From an uncultured Prevotella sp. (GTDB lineage: Bacteria > Bacteroidota > Bacteroidia > Bacteroidales > Bacteroidaceae): DNA of 58,133 bases. Made by a program: the position numbers and the translations under genes. Below, one piece after another: positions 49,636-58,092 of this stretch. Location: NCBI GenBank assembly GCA_900316565.1, contig ONDK01000008.1, forward strand, positions 1 to 58,133, given 5' to 3'. Position 1 is the stretch's first letter; every line of letters starts with the position of its first letter. The notes under the pieces were generated by a model. That model was given only the letters and a program-made list of their open reading frames with translations. It was not told the origin of the DNA and did not search any database.

Positions 49636-50199
49636 TCAGAACTTTACCTCAGGGGCCTTCTCGTATTGTGCCCTCTCATCCTTAGGCACCTCGAACATCG
49701 GCTCTGTCTGGAAGTGAAACATTCCTGCGATGATATTGCTTGGGAAGGTCTGCACGGAGTTGTTAAGCTCACGTGTGGCGGAGTTGAAGTAACGGCGTGC
49801 TGCGGCAAGCTTATTCTCTACGTCGGCAATCTCTCCTTGCAACTGCAGGAAGTTCTGGTTTGCCTTCAGGTCTGGATAAGCTTCCAGCGATACCTTCAGT
49901 CCTGCGAGAGCGCTGGTGACTGCGTTGTCGGCCTTAATCTTGTCGTCGATGGTCGTCGCATTCATAGCTGCCGCGCGGGCCTTGGTGACATTCTCCAATA
50001 CGGAACTCTCGTGTTTGGCATAGCCCTTGACGGTCTCAACAAGCTGTGGTATGAGGTCATAGCGCTGCTTGAGCTGTACATCGATGTCGGCAAAGGCATT
50101 CTCACGGTTGTTGCGAAGACGGACAAGGCCGTTGTAAGCACCTACTGTCCATAACACGATGAGCAGAACGACTACTATAATAATGATTAATGCTGTCAT
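49636..50199 (-). CDS. LemA family protein
   Basis: 187 aa: a single N-terminal membrane helix (about 3-22) followed by a helical bundle with the family signature YNGLVRLRNNRENAFADIDVQLKQRYDLIPQLVETVKGYAKHE and the C-terminal FNSATRELNNSVQTFPSNIIAGMF. Function is not well defined; it is commonly paired with a membrane protease, as here. Confidence 0.93.
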   Translation of the reverse strand: MTALIIIIVVVLLIVLWTVGAYNGLVRLRNNRENAFADIDVQLKQRYDLIPQLVETVKGYAKHESSVLENVTKARAAAMNATTIDDKIKADNAVTSALAGLKVSLEAYPDLKANQNFLQLQGEIADVENKLAAARRYFNSATRELNNSVQTFPSNIIAGMFHFQTEPMFEVPKDERAQYEKAPEVKF

Positions 50200-50264
50200 A
50201 ATTTCAAATGTTTGTTTTCTTTGTTGATAGTTTTGTTATCTGTTTGAATTCTATTATTTCACCA

Positions 50265-50296
50265 CAAATGTATAAAAATTCCGGCAGATGGACAAA
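50265..50296 (-). promoter_or_regulatory. Promoter of lemA-M48 (and probably the SGNH gene)
   Basis: Minus strand: TTTG (50293-50296), 20-nt spacer, TACATTTG (50265-50272). Leader about 60 nt. Confidence 0.75.
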
Positions 50297-50368
50297 TCTG
50301 TTGACATGCTTTCACAAATTATAAAATATGATTACCAGTGATTTCCGGATATTATGAAAATAAAATGC

Positions 50369-50376
50369 TACCTTTG
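50369..50376 (+). promoter_or_regulatory. -7 box of the small membrane protein gene
   Basis: TACCTTTG, 28 nt before the ATG at 50405. No clear -33 TTTG. Confidence 0.55.
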
Positions 50377-50404
50377 CACTGTATAATTAAATTATATTGG
50401 AACT

Positions 50405-50737
50405 ATGACCGACGAGGAAAAAGATAGAAAATGGCAGGAGGTCCGCGACCGCGTACTTGCTAACGATGCTGAATATCAGCAGATTGTGGACGGATACAAG
50501 CGAGGAAGCATCGTCAATTGGATAATCATCATCGGCGGAGCCATGGTAGGCTCTTCGCTTCTCGACTTTCTGCCTGTTACCAGTGTGGTCATGAAGTGGA
50601 TACTGTCTATCGCTGCCGGCATCGTGGTCATTGTCGTCGGACTGTGGATACGCTCGCTGTTTATCAGCCGGAAGACAGCCGAGGAAGTGGAACGCGAGGT
50701 TCGGGAACGGTATTTCAGAAGCCAGAATATTATTTAG
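50405..50737 (+). CDS. Small membrane protein, unknown function
   Basis: 110 aa. The first 35 residues are charged and helical; two hydrophobic helices follow (about 37-55 and 62-84), then a basic/acidic C-terminal tail. A promoter box stands upstream. I do not recognise the family. It is followed 44 nt later by the metallo-beta-lactamase-fold gene on the same strand, possibly in one transcript. Confidence 0.65.
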   Translation: MTDEEKDRKWQEVRDRVLANDAEYQQIVDGYKRGSIVNWIIIIGGAMVGSSLLDFLPVTSVVMKWILSIAAGIVVIVVGLWIRSLFISRKTAEEVEREVRERYFRSQNII

Positions 50738-50769
50738 TGTGGTAACAGTAGGGGTGTAATAAAGAAATA

Positions 50770-50775
50770 AGGAGG
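50770..50775 (+). promoter_or_regulatory. Strong Shine-Dalgarno sequence
   Basis: AGGAGG, 6 nt before the ATG at 50782. Such motifs are uncommon in Bacteroidota, and this one favours the long form of the next protein over the ATG at 50848. Confidence 0.55.
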
Positions 50776-50781
50776 AAGGAT

Positions 50782-51621
50782 ATGGATTTGCATAACGTAA
50801 TGATCGGTTGGCATAAGCGGCATTTTAATTCCGCATGTAAGCGGCAGATGTGGCGTGGTGATGTTCAGACAGGAATTTTTCACATTATATTATTAGGGCT
50901 TCTCGCCTTATTTGTTCTCGCCTCGTGCGGTGACGACAAGTCGCAGGAGCAGAAGAAACCCGATGTCTTCTACACTGCCAGGGGCAAGAAGATAACCATC
51001 ACGCCGATAAAGCATGCCAGCCTGCAAATCAACTATGACGGTCGTGAGTTTGAGATAGATCCTGTCTGCAGTCATGTGGGGCCGGTGCTCTCGTACCTCG
51101 ACAAGCCGAAGGCCGACTTTATCCTCGTTACCAACAAACAGTTGGACCATTTCGACGACTATGCCATACGCGTTCTCACAGCTCCCTATACAGAACTCAT
51201 CATTCCGAAGGATATCTGGTATCAGATGCGTATCGGCAATGTGATGGAGAATAATATGTACATGAAAATAGGCCATAATAGTGTTATCTACTGTGTTCCG
51301 GCCTATAACATCTCAAAGAAGAACGCCAAGCGTCATCCTAAGGGCTTGTGGAACGGGTATGTGCTTGACTTCGACGGCTTTAGAATATATATTGCCGGCG
51401 ACACGGAGTATATCCCGGAGATGAAAGAACTGAATAACATCAGCATTGCCTTCCTTCCGGTCAGTCGTTTCACGATGGATCTGAAGCAGCTCCGACAAGC
51501 TGTCGAGACCATTAAGCCGAAGGTGGTCTATCCTTATCACTTCTATAACGCTGATACAGCGCAGATAAGAAATGCACTGACGGGTACAGGTGTGGAGGTA
51601 AGGATAAGATACCTGAGGTAA
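50782..51621 (+). CDS. Metallo-beta-lactamase-fold lipoprotein (UlaG-like) with altered metal site
   Basis: 279 aa. A long N-region (about 32 aa, basic) is followed by a hydrophobic stretch and a good lipobox VLASC, then GDDKSQEQ, which suits surface export. The remaining sequence follows the UlaG/YcbL-like beta-lactamase fold: ITITPIKHASLQINYDG, DFILVTNKQLDHFDDYA, VPAYNISKK, HPKGLWNGYVL, YIAGDTEYIPEM and KPKVVYPYHF. The usual HxHxDH is N118-K-Q120-L-D122-H123 here, so the first two histidines are missing, while Asp, His, GDTE and the last His remain. It is probably catalytically altered or inactive. The start is supported by a strong Shine-Dalgarno sequence. Confidence 0.8.
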   Translation: MDLHNVMIGWHKRHFNSACKRQMWRGDVQTGIFHIILLGLLALFVLASCGDDKSQEQKKPDVFYTARGKKITITPIKHASLQINYDGREFEIDPVCSHVGPVLSYLDKPKADFILVTNKQLDHFDDYAIRVLTAPYTELIIPKDIWYQMRIGNVMENNMYMKIGHNSVIYCVPAYNISKKNAKRHPKGLWNGYVLDFDGFRIYIAGDTEYIPEMKELNNISIAFLPVSRFTMDLKQLRQAVETIKPKVVYPYHFYNADTAQIRNALTGTGVEVRIRYLR

Positions 51622-51647
51622 GTGGCAAAGTATAGAGGCACGGACAC

Positions 51648-51663
51648 TTAGTGTGCACACTAA
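51648..51663. repeat. Perfect 16-nt palindrome
   Basis: TTAGTGTGCACACTAA is its own reverse complement. It lies 26 nt after the stop codon of the lipoprotein gene, in DNA without other features. It could be a dimeric-regulator site or a remnant of a repeat. Confidence 0.7.
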
Positions 51664-51756
51664 AGACAGCCTTATTAGTGCTGATGTTATTTGGCGTTAG
51701 GCAAGATACACAGTACGTGTTTTTTGGAGGAATATAAGGCCGATCGCATAGGGTTT

Positions 51757-51786
51757 CGGACGGCCACAAGGGCCGCACCCTGCAAG
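51757..51786 (-). repeat. Dispersed GC-rich palindromic repeat, copy C
   Basis: On the minus strand it begins CTTGCAGGGTGCGGCCCTTG and continues to GGCCGTCCG. This is the fullest match of the three copies. Confidence 0.75.
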
Positions 51787-51958
51787 TGGATTTAGACTCC
51801 ACCCCCAAAATGTGTACAATAAATTGAATATCCTAGTTAACAATAAACAATATATAACCTGCTCCTATGAGAAAAAGAACATAATTAAACTCTAAGATAG
51901 TTATCACAATGGTTATATGTTTGATGCTTTCATTAAGAAGCGCCACTCTTACACGAAG

Positions 51959-51994
51959 AAAAGCTATCCTTTGGAATGTAAAAGGATAGCTTTT
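51959..51994. terminator. Bidirectional terminator before the GH51 3' end
   Basis: AAAAGCTATCCTTT (51959-51972) pairs exactly with AAAGGATAGCTTTT (51981-51994), with an 8-nt loop and T-runs on both strands. Confidence 0.85.
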
Positions 51995-52005
51995 TTCAAA
52001 TCACA

Positions 52006-54396
52006 TCATTTTTTTATTCTGACGATATTCAGACTATATGCCGGAATGTCGAGCGATACTTTGCCGTTTTCCGGACTGAGTCTTTCCTGTCGTGGGGAGA
52101 TGTTCAACGGGTTGTCGAGTGTATTCTCGTCAGTACCCTTGGCTCCGGAGAGTCGGCAGACGGTCGCCTCTATAATGTAGGTGTCCTTGAGATTTATCTT
52201 TGCCGTGGTGCCTTCACGTCCTGTGTTCACCACTTTTACGATGACATCACCCGTCTTTTCGTCTAGCGTTGCCGTTGAGAAGATACCCGGAGTATTGATG
52301 GGCTTGAGCTTTGATTTCAAGACCTGCTTTCCGTCGAGTAGCACCGTAACGCTGTCGCCATGCTGTCTTAGTTCTACGTCGTACCATTTGCCAGTCTCAA
52401 TGTTTCCTCTTACGTTGGTCAGACGGACACGTCCTCCGTCGACAGTCTGTTCTATGCCGTGCTGGGTGTTGCCCCATCCACCGAGGTTTACCCATGAGTA
52501 GTTCTTGTCGTCCACGTAGTTGAAGACGATGATGAATCCCTCTTTGCCGCTGTTTTTACGGGCTCTGACCTTGAAGACGGCGTCGGAAGTCTCATATTTT
52601 TGTTTCATCACTTCCATGGCTCCGGCCTTGTCGCTTGTCTGACTTACGATGTCTCCATCGCTCTTCCATTCTCCTGTTACGGGCGTAGCGTCGCCGTCGA
52701 CCTTAAATGAGGCATGGGTGTTGTATGTCGCAACACCGAACTGGGCCTCTTTCGGTGATACCGGCTCCGCATCGGCTTTGTGCTCGTATGGATTTTCCTG
52801 CTCTACTTTGAGCACGCGGGTGCCAATGTTGCCGAACATCAGTTTCTGGACGTAGTATGAAGGTGTGCCGAAGACACGGCTTCCGTCGAACTGTATCATG
52901 TCCGGAGCCCAGACCCTACGGTTGAGATTAGCGAAAAGTGGTGCGTAGGAGGCCATCCTCACCACATCGGAATTGTTCTCCATGCCCATCATGAAGACTG
53001 CTTCGCCAAGGGCAGCGTTGAGGTTCCCCATGTTGCCGAAGCCCTGTGTCACAGCGTATTCGCCTACATAGATGGCAGCCTTTCCTCGCTCGTAGGAGTC
53101 GTACTTATGGAAGTTGTCGGCAAACCACCGTGGGTTACGGTAGTAATGCTCGTCAAGGAGCTCTACCTTCTCATTGCTTTTCCACTTCGGGTCGTCGGTG
53201 CCCCAGGCGACGACATCGCCTATGATGTGCATTTTCGGATATTTTGCGAGTATCGCATCTCTGAAGATACGGAAGCGGTCGTAGTAGTGGTCACTCTGTT
53301 GCTTCGGGTTGGGTTGGTTGTTCTCGTTGCCTATCTCGATGTATTCGATGTTGAATGGTGCGGGATGACCGTTGAGTGCACGCATCTCTCCATACTTGCT
53401 CGTAACGGGGCCGTTGGCATATTCAAGTGCGTTCATAGCCTCGTCGACCCATGGCTGTATGCTGTCGACGGGGGTCATCCCACCGTGCCACAGTCCAATA
53501 TTTACCACATAAAGAGGCTTGGCGCCTAAATCCTCAGCGAGCTGGAGGTACTCATGGAAGCCTAGTCCGTCGGTGGTGCGGTAGCCCCAGTTGACATTCT
53601 CATGACCGGGACGACGCTCTATAGGGCCCACTGTGCGCTCCCAACGGAATGCGTTGTCGGGACTGTTCTGACCTTCGACGAAGCATCCTCCCGGAAAGCG
53701 CATAAACTTCGGATGCAGGTCTATGAGCATGTTGACCAGGTCGGGGCGCAGACCGTTATCTCTGTTCTTGTATGTAGGCGGGAAGAGGCTGACAACGTCA
53801 ATGTCGATCTTGCCTTTCCCTTCGCTGGCGAGGAACAGACGGGCTGCTGTATCGTTGGCGGTGGCGGTGAACTGTGCGGTATATCTTTTCCATTTTCCAG
53901 TTATCTTTTCCGGAATATCTGCTATTGCAAGGACTTTCTTGCCACATTTGCAACTCAGAAACGCAGTAAGATTGCCGGAGAGAGAACCCTTTGCCCAGAA
54001 ACTTAGCTTGTAGGTGCGGCCCTGGACGACAGGGATACCCCAGAAACCGGCGTTGCTCACACCGGAGATGCCCTTGCCAGGGAATGTCACCTCCAGGGCG
54101 TTATGCTGTACTTTGTTCAGTTGTTGTTTGGGATTCTTTTCTAAGCGTATGATCGCTTTGCCGTATGGTTCCCAGTAATCGGGTTTGTTGGCATTGTCCT
54201 CAAAGGAGCGGTTGCGTACCAGTTCGGCGTAGATGCCTCCGTCGGCGGCGTTGTTTATGTCCTCATAGAAGATGCCGTAGAGGTCGGGTGAGACTTTTGC
54301 GCCTGTCTGAGAGACGTCGACGTTGAGCTGTACCTGTGCACTTAGCGCCAGTGACGAGAGGAGAAATGTCGTGGTTAGGGATGATTTCAGTTTCAT
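52006..54396 (-). CDS. GH51 alpha-L-arabinofuranosidase
   Basis: Removes arabinose side chains from arabinoxylan or arabinan fragments. 796 aa with a signal peptide (ending near LALSAQ). An N-terminal CBM4-like jelly roll (about 80-210) is followed by the catalytic barrel (about 215-520) with the acid/base in EIGNENNQ and the nucleophile in YVGEYAV. The C-terminal beta-sandwich is split by an inserted concanavalin-like domain (about 545-690, YSWVNLGGWGNTQHGIEQ). It lies 14 kb from the xylan locus under its own full promoter, so it may not depend on the locus regulator. Confidence 0.94.
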   Translation of the reverse strand: MKLKSSLTTTFLLSSLALSAQVQLNVDVSQTGAKVSPDLYGIFYEDINNAADGGIYAELVRNRSFEDNANKPDYWEPYGKAIIRLEKNPKQQLNKVQHNALEVTFPGKGISGVSNAGFWGIPVVQGRTYKLSFWAKGSLSGNLTAFLSCKCGKKVLAIADIPEKITGKWKRYTAQFTATANDTAARLFLASEGKGKIDIDVVSLFPPTYKNRDNGLRPDLVNMLIDLHPKFMRFPGGCFVEGQNSPDNAFRWERTVGPIERRPGHENVNWGYRTTDGLGFHEYLQLAEDLGAKPLYVVNIGLWHGGMTPVDSIQPWVDEAMNALEYANGPVTSKYGEMRALNGHPAPFNIEYIEIGNENNQPNPKQQSDHYYDRFRIFRDAILAKYPKMHIIGDVVAWGTDDPKWKSNEKVELLDEHYYRNPRWFADNFHKYDSYERGKAAIYVGEYAVTQGFGNMGNLNAALGEAVFMMGMENNSDVVRMASYAPLFANLNRRVWAPDMIQFDGSRVFGTPSYYVQKLMFGNIGTRVLKVEQENPYEHKADAEPVSPKEAQFGVATYNTHASFKVDGDATPVTGEWKSDGDIVSQTSDKAGAMEVMKQKYETSDAVFKVRARKNSGKEGFIIVFNYVDDKNYSWVNLGGWGNTQHGIEQTVDGGRVRLTNVRGNIETGKWYDVELRQHGDSVTVLLDGKQVLKSKLKPINTPGIFSTATLDEKTGDVIVKVVNTGREGTTAKINLKDTYIIEATVCRLSGAKGTDENTLDNPLNISPRQERLSPENGKVSLDIPAYSLNIVRIKK

Positions 54397-54425
54397 AAGA
54401 TTTGTTATTGATTGTTATTCATGCA

Positions 54426-54457
54426 CAAAGGTAATGGAAAAATCTGACAGCAGCAAA
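54426..54457 (-). promoter_or_regulatory. Promoter of the GH51 gene
   Basis: Minus strand: TTTG (54454-54457), 20-nt spacer, TACCTTTG (54426-54433). Leader about 25 nt. Confidence 0.75.
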
Positions 54458-54488
54458 ACATTCGTCTGCCAACATGCCGCAGTAACGG

Positions 54489-54528
54489 CAAAAAAAATCC
54501 CAGGAAGCCTCCGCTGAGGTTCCTGGGA
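54489..54528 (-). terminator. Terminator of the MORN-like protein gene
   Basis: Reading leftward, TCCCAGGAACCTC (54516-54528) pairs with GAGGC-TTCCTGGGA (54498-54510), followed by a T-run (54490-54497). Confidence 0.8.
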
Positions 54529-54634
54529 CAAAAAGATTTACTTGTGGTTTATAATCATTACTGCATTATGTGTTGTATAAGGTCTGCATCACTGCATTAA
54601 GGTTCTAATATAACAAAGGTCGGACTCGACGATC

Positions 54635-55144
54635 TTACTGTATCAGATTGGCATATTCCTTTACTGGAACACGTTCCATCTGTCCGTTGGGGTGAGTAAT
54701 CATCAGATAGTTGTTGACCAACTTTCCGTATTCGTACTGTGCTACAACGACGCTGCCGTCGCGAAGCTGAAGTGTGAGGTAGCCCTCGCGCTTGCCGTTC
54801 TTGTACTTGCAGGTCCATTTCTGCTTGCCGTTAGGATAGTATGTAACGACATCTCCATCGAGAACGGTGTTATTATCATTATTCAGGTCGAGGAAGGTAT
54901 AGCCTGCCTGCATGCGAAGCTTGCCGTTGAGATAGAAGTCCTGGAAGACATCGCGCTGCTTGCCTTGGTAGCTTTCCTTGGCGAACAGACGATAGTACTC
55001 GGCGTTCTCGCGATTGGCAACCTTAGCCAACTGACCATTATAATATACTGTGTCCTGAGACACCACTGTAGTTGTTACATTCTTACGAGCGAAGCCACAA
55101 ACTGAAACAAGCGATAGAACAGCGATAAAAAGTAACTTCTTCAT
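54635..55144 (-). CDS. Secreted MORN-repeat-like protein
   Basis: 169 aa with a signal peptide (MKKLLFIAVLSLVSVCGFA). Three to four short repeats of the form Y-x-NGK follow (VYYNGQLAK, FYLNGKLRMQAGY, TYYPNGKQKWTCKYKNGKREGY), resembling the MORN-type antitoxin/scaffold repeats of Bacteroidota. No enzyme motif. It has its own promoter and terminator. Function unknown; periplasmic or extracellular interaction role is possible. Confidence 0.75.
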   Translation of the reverse strand: MKKLLFIAVLSLVSVCGFARKNVTTTVVSQDTVYYNGQLAKVANRENAEYYRLFAKESYQGKQRDVFQDFYLNGKLRMQAGYTFLDLNNDNNTVLDGDVVTYYPNGKQKWTCKYKNGKREGYLTLQLRDGSVVVAQYEYGKLVNNYLMITHPNGQMERVPVKEYANLIQ

Positions 55145-55513
55145 AATTCTTTAGTTTTAGAGCGTTATACTTAGTTTATGTTTTATTTCTTTTCTGAGTG
55201 CAAATTTAATGCATAAATATATCAACTCCAAACCTTTTAACACTATTTTATAATAAAATTTCGCCAAGTTTTAGTTAGAAATAAAGCATGGTACTTACAA
55301 TTTAAAACTTGAAGAATTGGCCCTTTAAAGTGTCATTTTGTTACTCTGAGTTTCTAAAATACGCAATTTATCGGCTTAAAGCTAACATTCTGATAGTTTG
55401 TATCTCTGTTTTGGTGGCTAAAAGTCTGTGTTAACGCGCACGGAAATTCCATAAGTGATAATCTCTAAGCGTAATATTGTAAATAAAAAAGAAAAAGTCT
55501 ACAAACTGTTCTT
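55145..55513. other. 369-nt AT-rich intergenic region
   Basis: It carries the promoter of the MORN-like gene at its left end (55201-55232). I see no gene, terminator or repeat in the rest. Confidence 0.5.
55201..55232 (-). promoter_or_regulatory. Promoter of the MORN-like protein gene
   Basis: Minus strand: TTTG (55229-55232), 20-nt spacer, TAAATTTG (55201-55208). Leader about 50 nt. Confidence 0.75.
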
Positions 55514-56638
55514 TCAGTTTGTAGCCAAGCGGTAGTTTACAGGTACTGACATACGGGTGCGGACTTTCATTCCGTTATACTCTGCCGGTATCCAGCGAGG
55601 CATCATTCGCACCACGCGCACTGCTTCCCGGTCCAGTCCCGGTGATATGGATGCGTTTACGGAGATGTCGCTCAGCGTGCCGTCTTTCTCTACGATGAAT
55701 GAGACTACGACGCGTCCTTGGTTCTGGAGTTTCATATCGGCGTAAGGATATTCGATGTTCTTGCTGATGAAGGCACGGAGAGAGTCCTGTCCTCCGGGGA
55801 ATGTGGCAATGGAAGATGTGTTTGTGGAAAGTGTGTCGGTGGAGAGAGATGTGTCAAAGTCGGCCGGCGCTATGTGGCTCTGCTCTTTTTTCTTCTTAGC
55901 CTTACCTTCTATCCAGTGCACAAAACTTCTCTTCAGTGTTCCAATCTGATAGAGATCGTTGGCAGATACTGTCGAGAAGTTGTCATTGTCATATGCTCCA
56001 CCGAGTCCGATGACGACAGCTCCACCGAGAACGGCCACATCTTTGGGTAGGACAGTGAGATCGATGTTTGACCGGTCTTCGTCATTGCAGACGGCACCGT
56101 TTTCCAGCAGGTTCTCAAAGAGCTCACGGGTGTACTCATCCACATAGTTTGTGAAGACATCGTCTACGGAAAGAATTTTTCCGTTTCGCATATCATATGT
56201 GATGTATTCCTTCGTTGATGAGACCTCTTTTCCGTTTTCGTCGGTTACCTGACGCTTAATATATAACGATGCGTAGTATTCCGGCACGGTCCAAAGCATT
56301 TGCAGTTTGGCATTGACATAGTGTCTTGTGGCTGTGTCAGGCATACGTTTGATTTCCTTTCCGAGTTTCTTGTGGAAGGCTGTCCATCCGCTCTGAAAGT
56401 CTTCTGCCTCTGTGTCGAGGATAGCCTTGCAGAGATAGCCCTGAAGCGGGCTCATGCCGTCACCGTCGAGTTTCAAAGGCCACTCAAGCTTTAGGGAGGT
56501 GACGGTTACGTCGTTGCCGTTGAGGTACAGTTTGTTCTCCTCTATATATTTAATAATGTCGCCCTTGCTCTGTCCGAATGCCATGGTAAGGCCACAGGCG
56601 AGCAGGACGACAACACTCAGAAGTCTCTGTCTCATCAT
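55514..56638 (-). CDS. Secreted protein with a TonB C-terminal domain
   Basis: 374 aa with a signal peptide (ending near MAFGQ). The middle (about 90-220) resembles the DUF3298/RsiV-type secreted domain (ITYDMRNGKILSVDDVF). A basic linker and a Ser/Thr-rich stretch lead to a TonB C-terminal domain (about 280-374: GRVVVSFIVEKDGTLSDISV, LDREAVRVVRMMPRWIPAEYNGMKV). Unlike true TonB it has no inner-membrane anchor. The upstream gene's TGA overlaps its ATG (56638), so translation is coupled. The role is unknown; an accessory in envelope stress or TonB-related transport is inferred. Confidence 0.8.
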   Translation of the reverse strand: MMRQRLLSVVVLLACGLTMAFGQSKGDIIKYIEENKLYLNGNDVTVTSLKLEWPLKLDGDGMSPLQGYLCKAILDTEAEDFQSGWTAFHKKLGKEIKRMPDTATRHYVNAKLQMLWTVPEYYASLYIKRQVTDENGKEVSSTKEYITYDMRNGKILSVDDVFTNYVDEYTRELFENLLENGAVCNDEDRSNIDLTVLPKDVAVLGGAVVIGLGGAYDNDNFSTVSANDLYQIGTLKRSFVHWIEGKAKKKKEQSHIAPADFDTSLSTDTLSTNTSSIATFPGGQDSLRAFISKNIEYPYADMKLQNQGRVVVSFIVEKDGTLSDISVNASISPGLDREAVRVVRMMPRWIPAEYNGMKVRTRMSVPVNYRLATN

Positions 56639-57207
56639 CAAATTTTGTTTAGTTTTTCCTCCTTCTTTGGCTTCCCGGCTTTCTTCAGTCTTACACCGTC
56701 GACGTCGATGCGGCCGGAGTAGCTTACGATGTCGCGGTATCTGGTGACAACACTGATGTAGGCTTGTCCGTTGTCATAGATATCCACCTGGAAGTTGTAC
56801 CCTTCCATGGCGTTATGGCATTTTATGTTGATGCGCCACATGTCCGGTTTTGGTTTCTCCTCCGTGTAGCTGTCCATACGTGTGATGAAGTGGAAACCCA
56901 TCGCACTGCCATAGGGAACGTTGTATCCGCGTCCTATGTATGGAAGTATGGAGCCGATGGAGTCGTGGTGTATCTCCAGAGCCCAGTCGTTGTCGCGAAG
57001 GGTCATCATAGGTCCGTGCATTGGTGTCATATGGTCGACGAGAATGCGGTAGTCGCGGTTCTCCACCTTGCTGGCAATTGTGTTGCGGATAACCTTCTGA
57101 CTTTCCTCTTTCGACAGTGGTCTCCCGTCAGTTCCTATTACCTGGCTGCTTGTGTCGCAGGCTGCAAACGTCAGCAGTGCTAAAAGAGCTAAGAAGATGT
57201 TCTTCAT
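56638..57207 (-). CDS. DUF4251-type lipoprotein
   Basis: 189 aa with lipobox FAACD after a hydrophobic signal (MKNIFLALLALLTFAAC). The rest resembles DUF4251 proteins: YRILVDHMTPMHGPMMTLRDNDWAL, and PYIGRGYNVPYG. The C-terminus is Lys-rich. Function unknown. It overlaps the TonB-domain protein gene and lies 87 nt after the next gene upstream. Confidence 0.75.
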   Translation of the reverse strand: MKNIFLALLALLTFAACDTSSQVIGTDGRPLSKEESQKVIRNTIASKVENRDYRILVDHMTPMHGPMMTLRDNDWALEIHHDSIGSILPYIGRGYNVPYGSAMGFHFITRMDSYTEEKPKPDMWRINIKCHNAMEGYNFQVDIYDNGQAYISVVTRYRDIVSYSGRIDVDGVRLKKAGKPKKEEKLNKI

Positions 57208-57294
57208 ATCATGTTCCTCCTAATGTGTTTTATGATTTCTCGGGATGTGTTATCCCGTTTCTTTCAAATATGTTTTGATGCTTCCAAGGGAGTA

Positions 57295-57777
57295 TTATTC
57301 TATTTCCTCAACGGTGGGCTTATCCATTTTCTCCACCTTTGGAGCCTCTGTCTTCTTCTCCTTCGGCGTCTCCTCCGTTGTTGGAGCGTCCTTGCTGTCG
57401 GCATCCTGGCCTGTGGCGTTCTTTATGTCCTCATCTGTTGCGGCGGCTGCAATCGGAACTTCCTTCACGTGTTCTACGGGCTTGCCCTCTTCCTCCTCTT
57501 TGTCGTCGTTCTTGTCTTGCTTTGCCGGCTTCGTGTCGGGCCACAGATAGTCACCGACAACGTCAAGAGTGTCTAGTGCCGCTTTCCTTGCAGCTTGTTC
57601 GTCTTTCTCGTCGTCGGTCATGTCTTGGGTCTGACTTCTCCTGATGAACACGTTATAGATTACGCCTAGCATCACGAGTACCGCGAAGCCGATGAGTATC
57701 TTGAAGGCGAGTGTATGTCGGAAGCCCTTATGGTGGGGGTCGATGAAATCGTAGAGTTTGTCTGTAATCTTTGTCAT
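57295..57777 (-). CDS. Single-pass membrane protein with an acidic tail, unknown function
   Basis: 160 aa from the ATG at 57777; an in-frame GTG at 57792 is not preferred. One membrane helix (about 23-43, FKILIGFAVLVMLGVIYNVF) is followed by about 110 residues rich in Lys, Glu, Asp and Pro with little predicted structure. It resembles the anchor-plus-linker part of TonB-like proteins, without a TonB domain. It has a full promoter and is probably the first gene of a run with the DUF4251 and TonB-domain genes. No family recognised. Confidence 0.65.
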   Translation of the reverse strand: MTKITDKLYDFIDPHHKGFRHTLAFKILIGFAVLVMLGVIYNVFIRRSQTQDMTDDEKDEQAARKAALDTLDVVGDYLWPDTKPAKQDKNDDKEEEEGKPVEHVKEVPIAAAATDEDIKNATGQDADSKDAPTTEETPKEKKTEAPKVEKMDKPTVEEIE

Positions 57778-57820
57778 TGTCTGTCTTTTCACTTAAAAAG
57801 TAGGTGTCCTTATTGACTTG

Positions 57821-57851
57821 CAAAAATACTGTTTTTACTTGGATTGACAAA
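57821..57851 (-). promoter_or_regulatory. Promoter of the 57295-57777 gene
   Basis: Minus strand: TTTG (57848-57851), 19-nt spacer, TATTTTTG (57821-57828). Leader about 38 nt. Confidence 0.75.
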
Positions 57852-58012
57852 AATTACATCGTGAAATAAGTGTAAAAACGGTGTATAGCGTTAACATTTG
57901 TCTTGGCCTTCCACATTGTTGGAAAATGAAACGTGCACATTGCTATTTGAGGGGTTGTTCTTCTACTTAGCTCAGGTATGTATTACGATATGGAAGAAAA
58001 CCGCTTTTTTAT

Positions 58013-58043
58013 TTTGTTTTGTCTTTTCTTTACGCTACCTTTG
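58013..58043 (+). promoter_or_regulatory. Promoter for a transcript leaving the window
   Basis: TTTG (58013-58016) and TACCTTTG (58036-58043), 19 nt apart. The gene lies to the right of the window. Confidence 0.7.
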
Positions 58044-58092
58044 CAGCAAACTTTTAGAGGTCTTTAAAACAAAGGCACGATATAACTGGGGG

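Larger units (their letters stand above)
51622..52005. other. 384-nt convergent intergenic region
   Basis: No gene is called. It holds a 16-nt perfect palindrome (51648-51663), copy C of the dispersed GC-rich repeat (51757-51786) and a bidirectional terminator (51959-51994). Confidence 0.65.
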
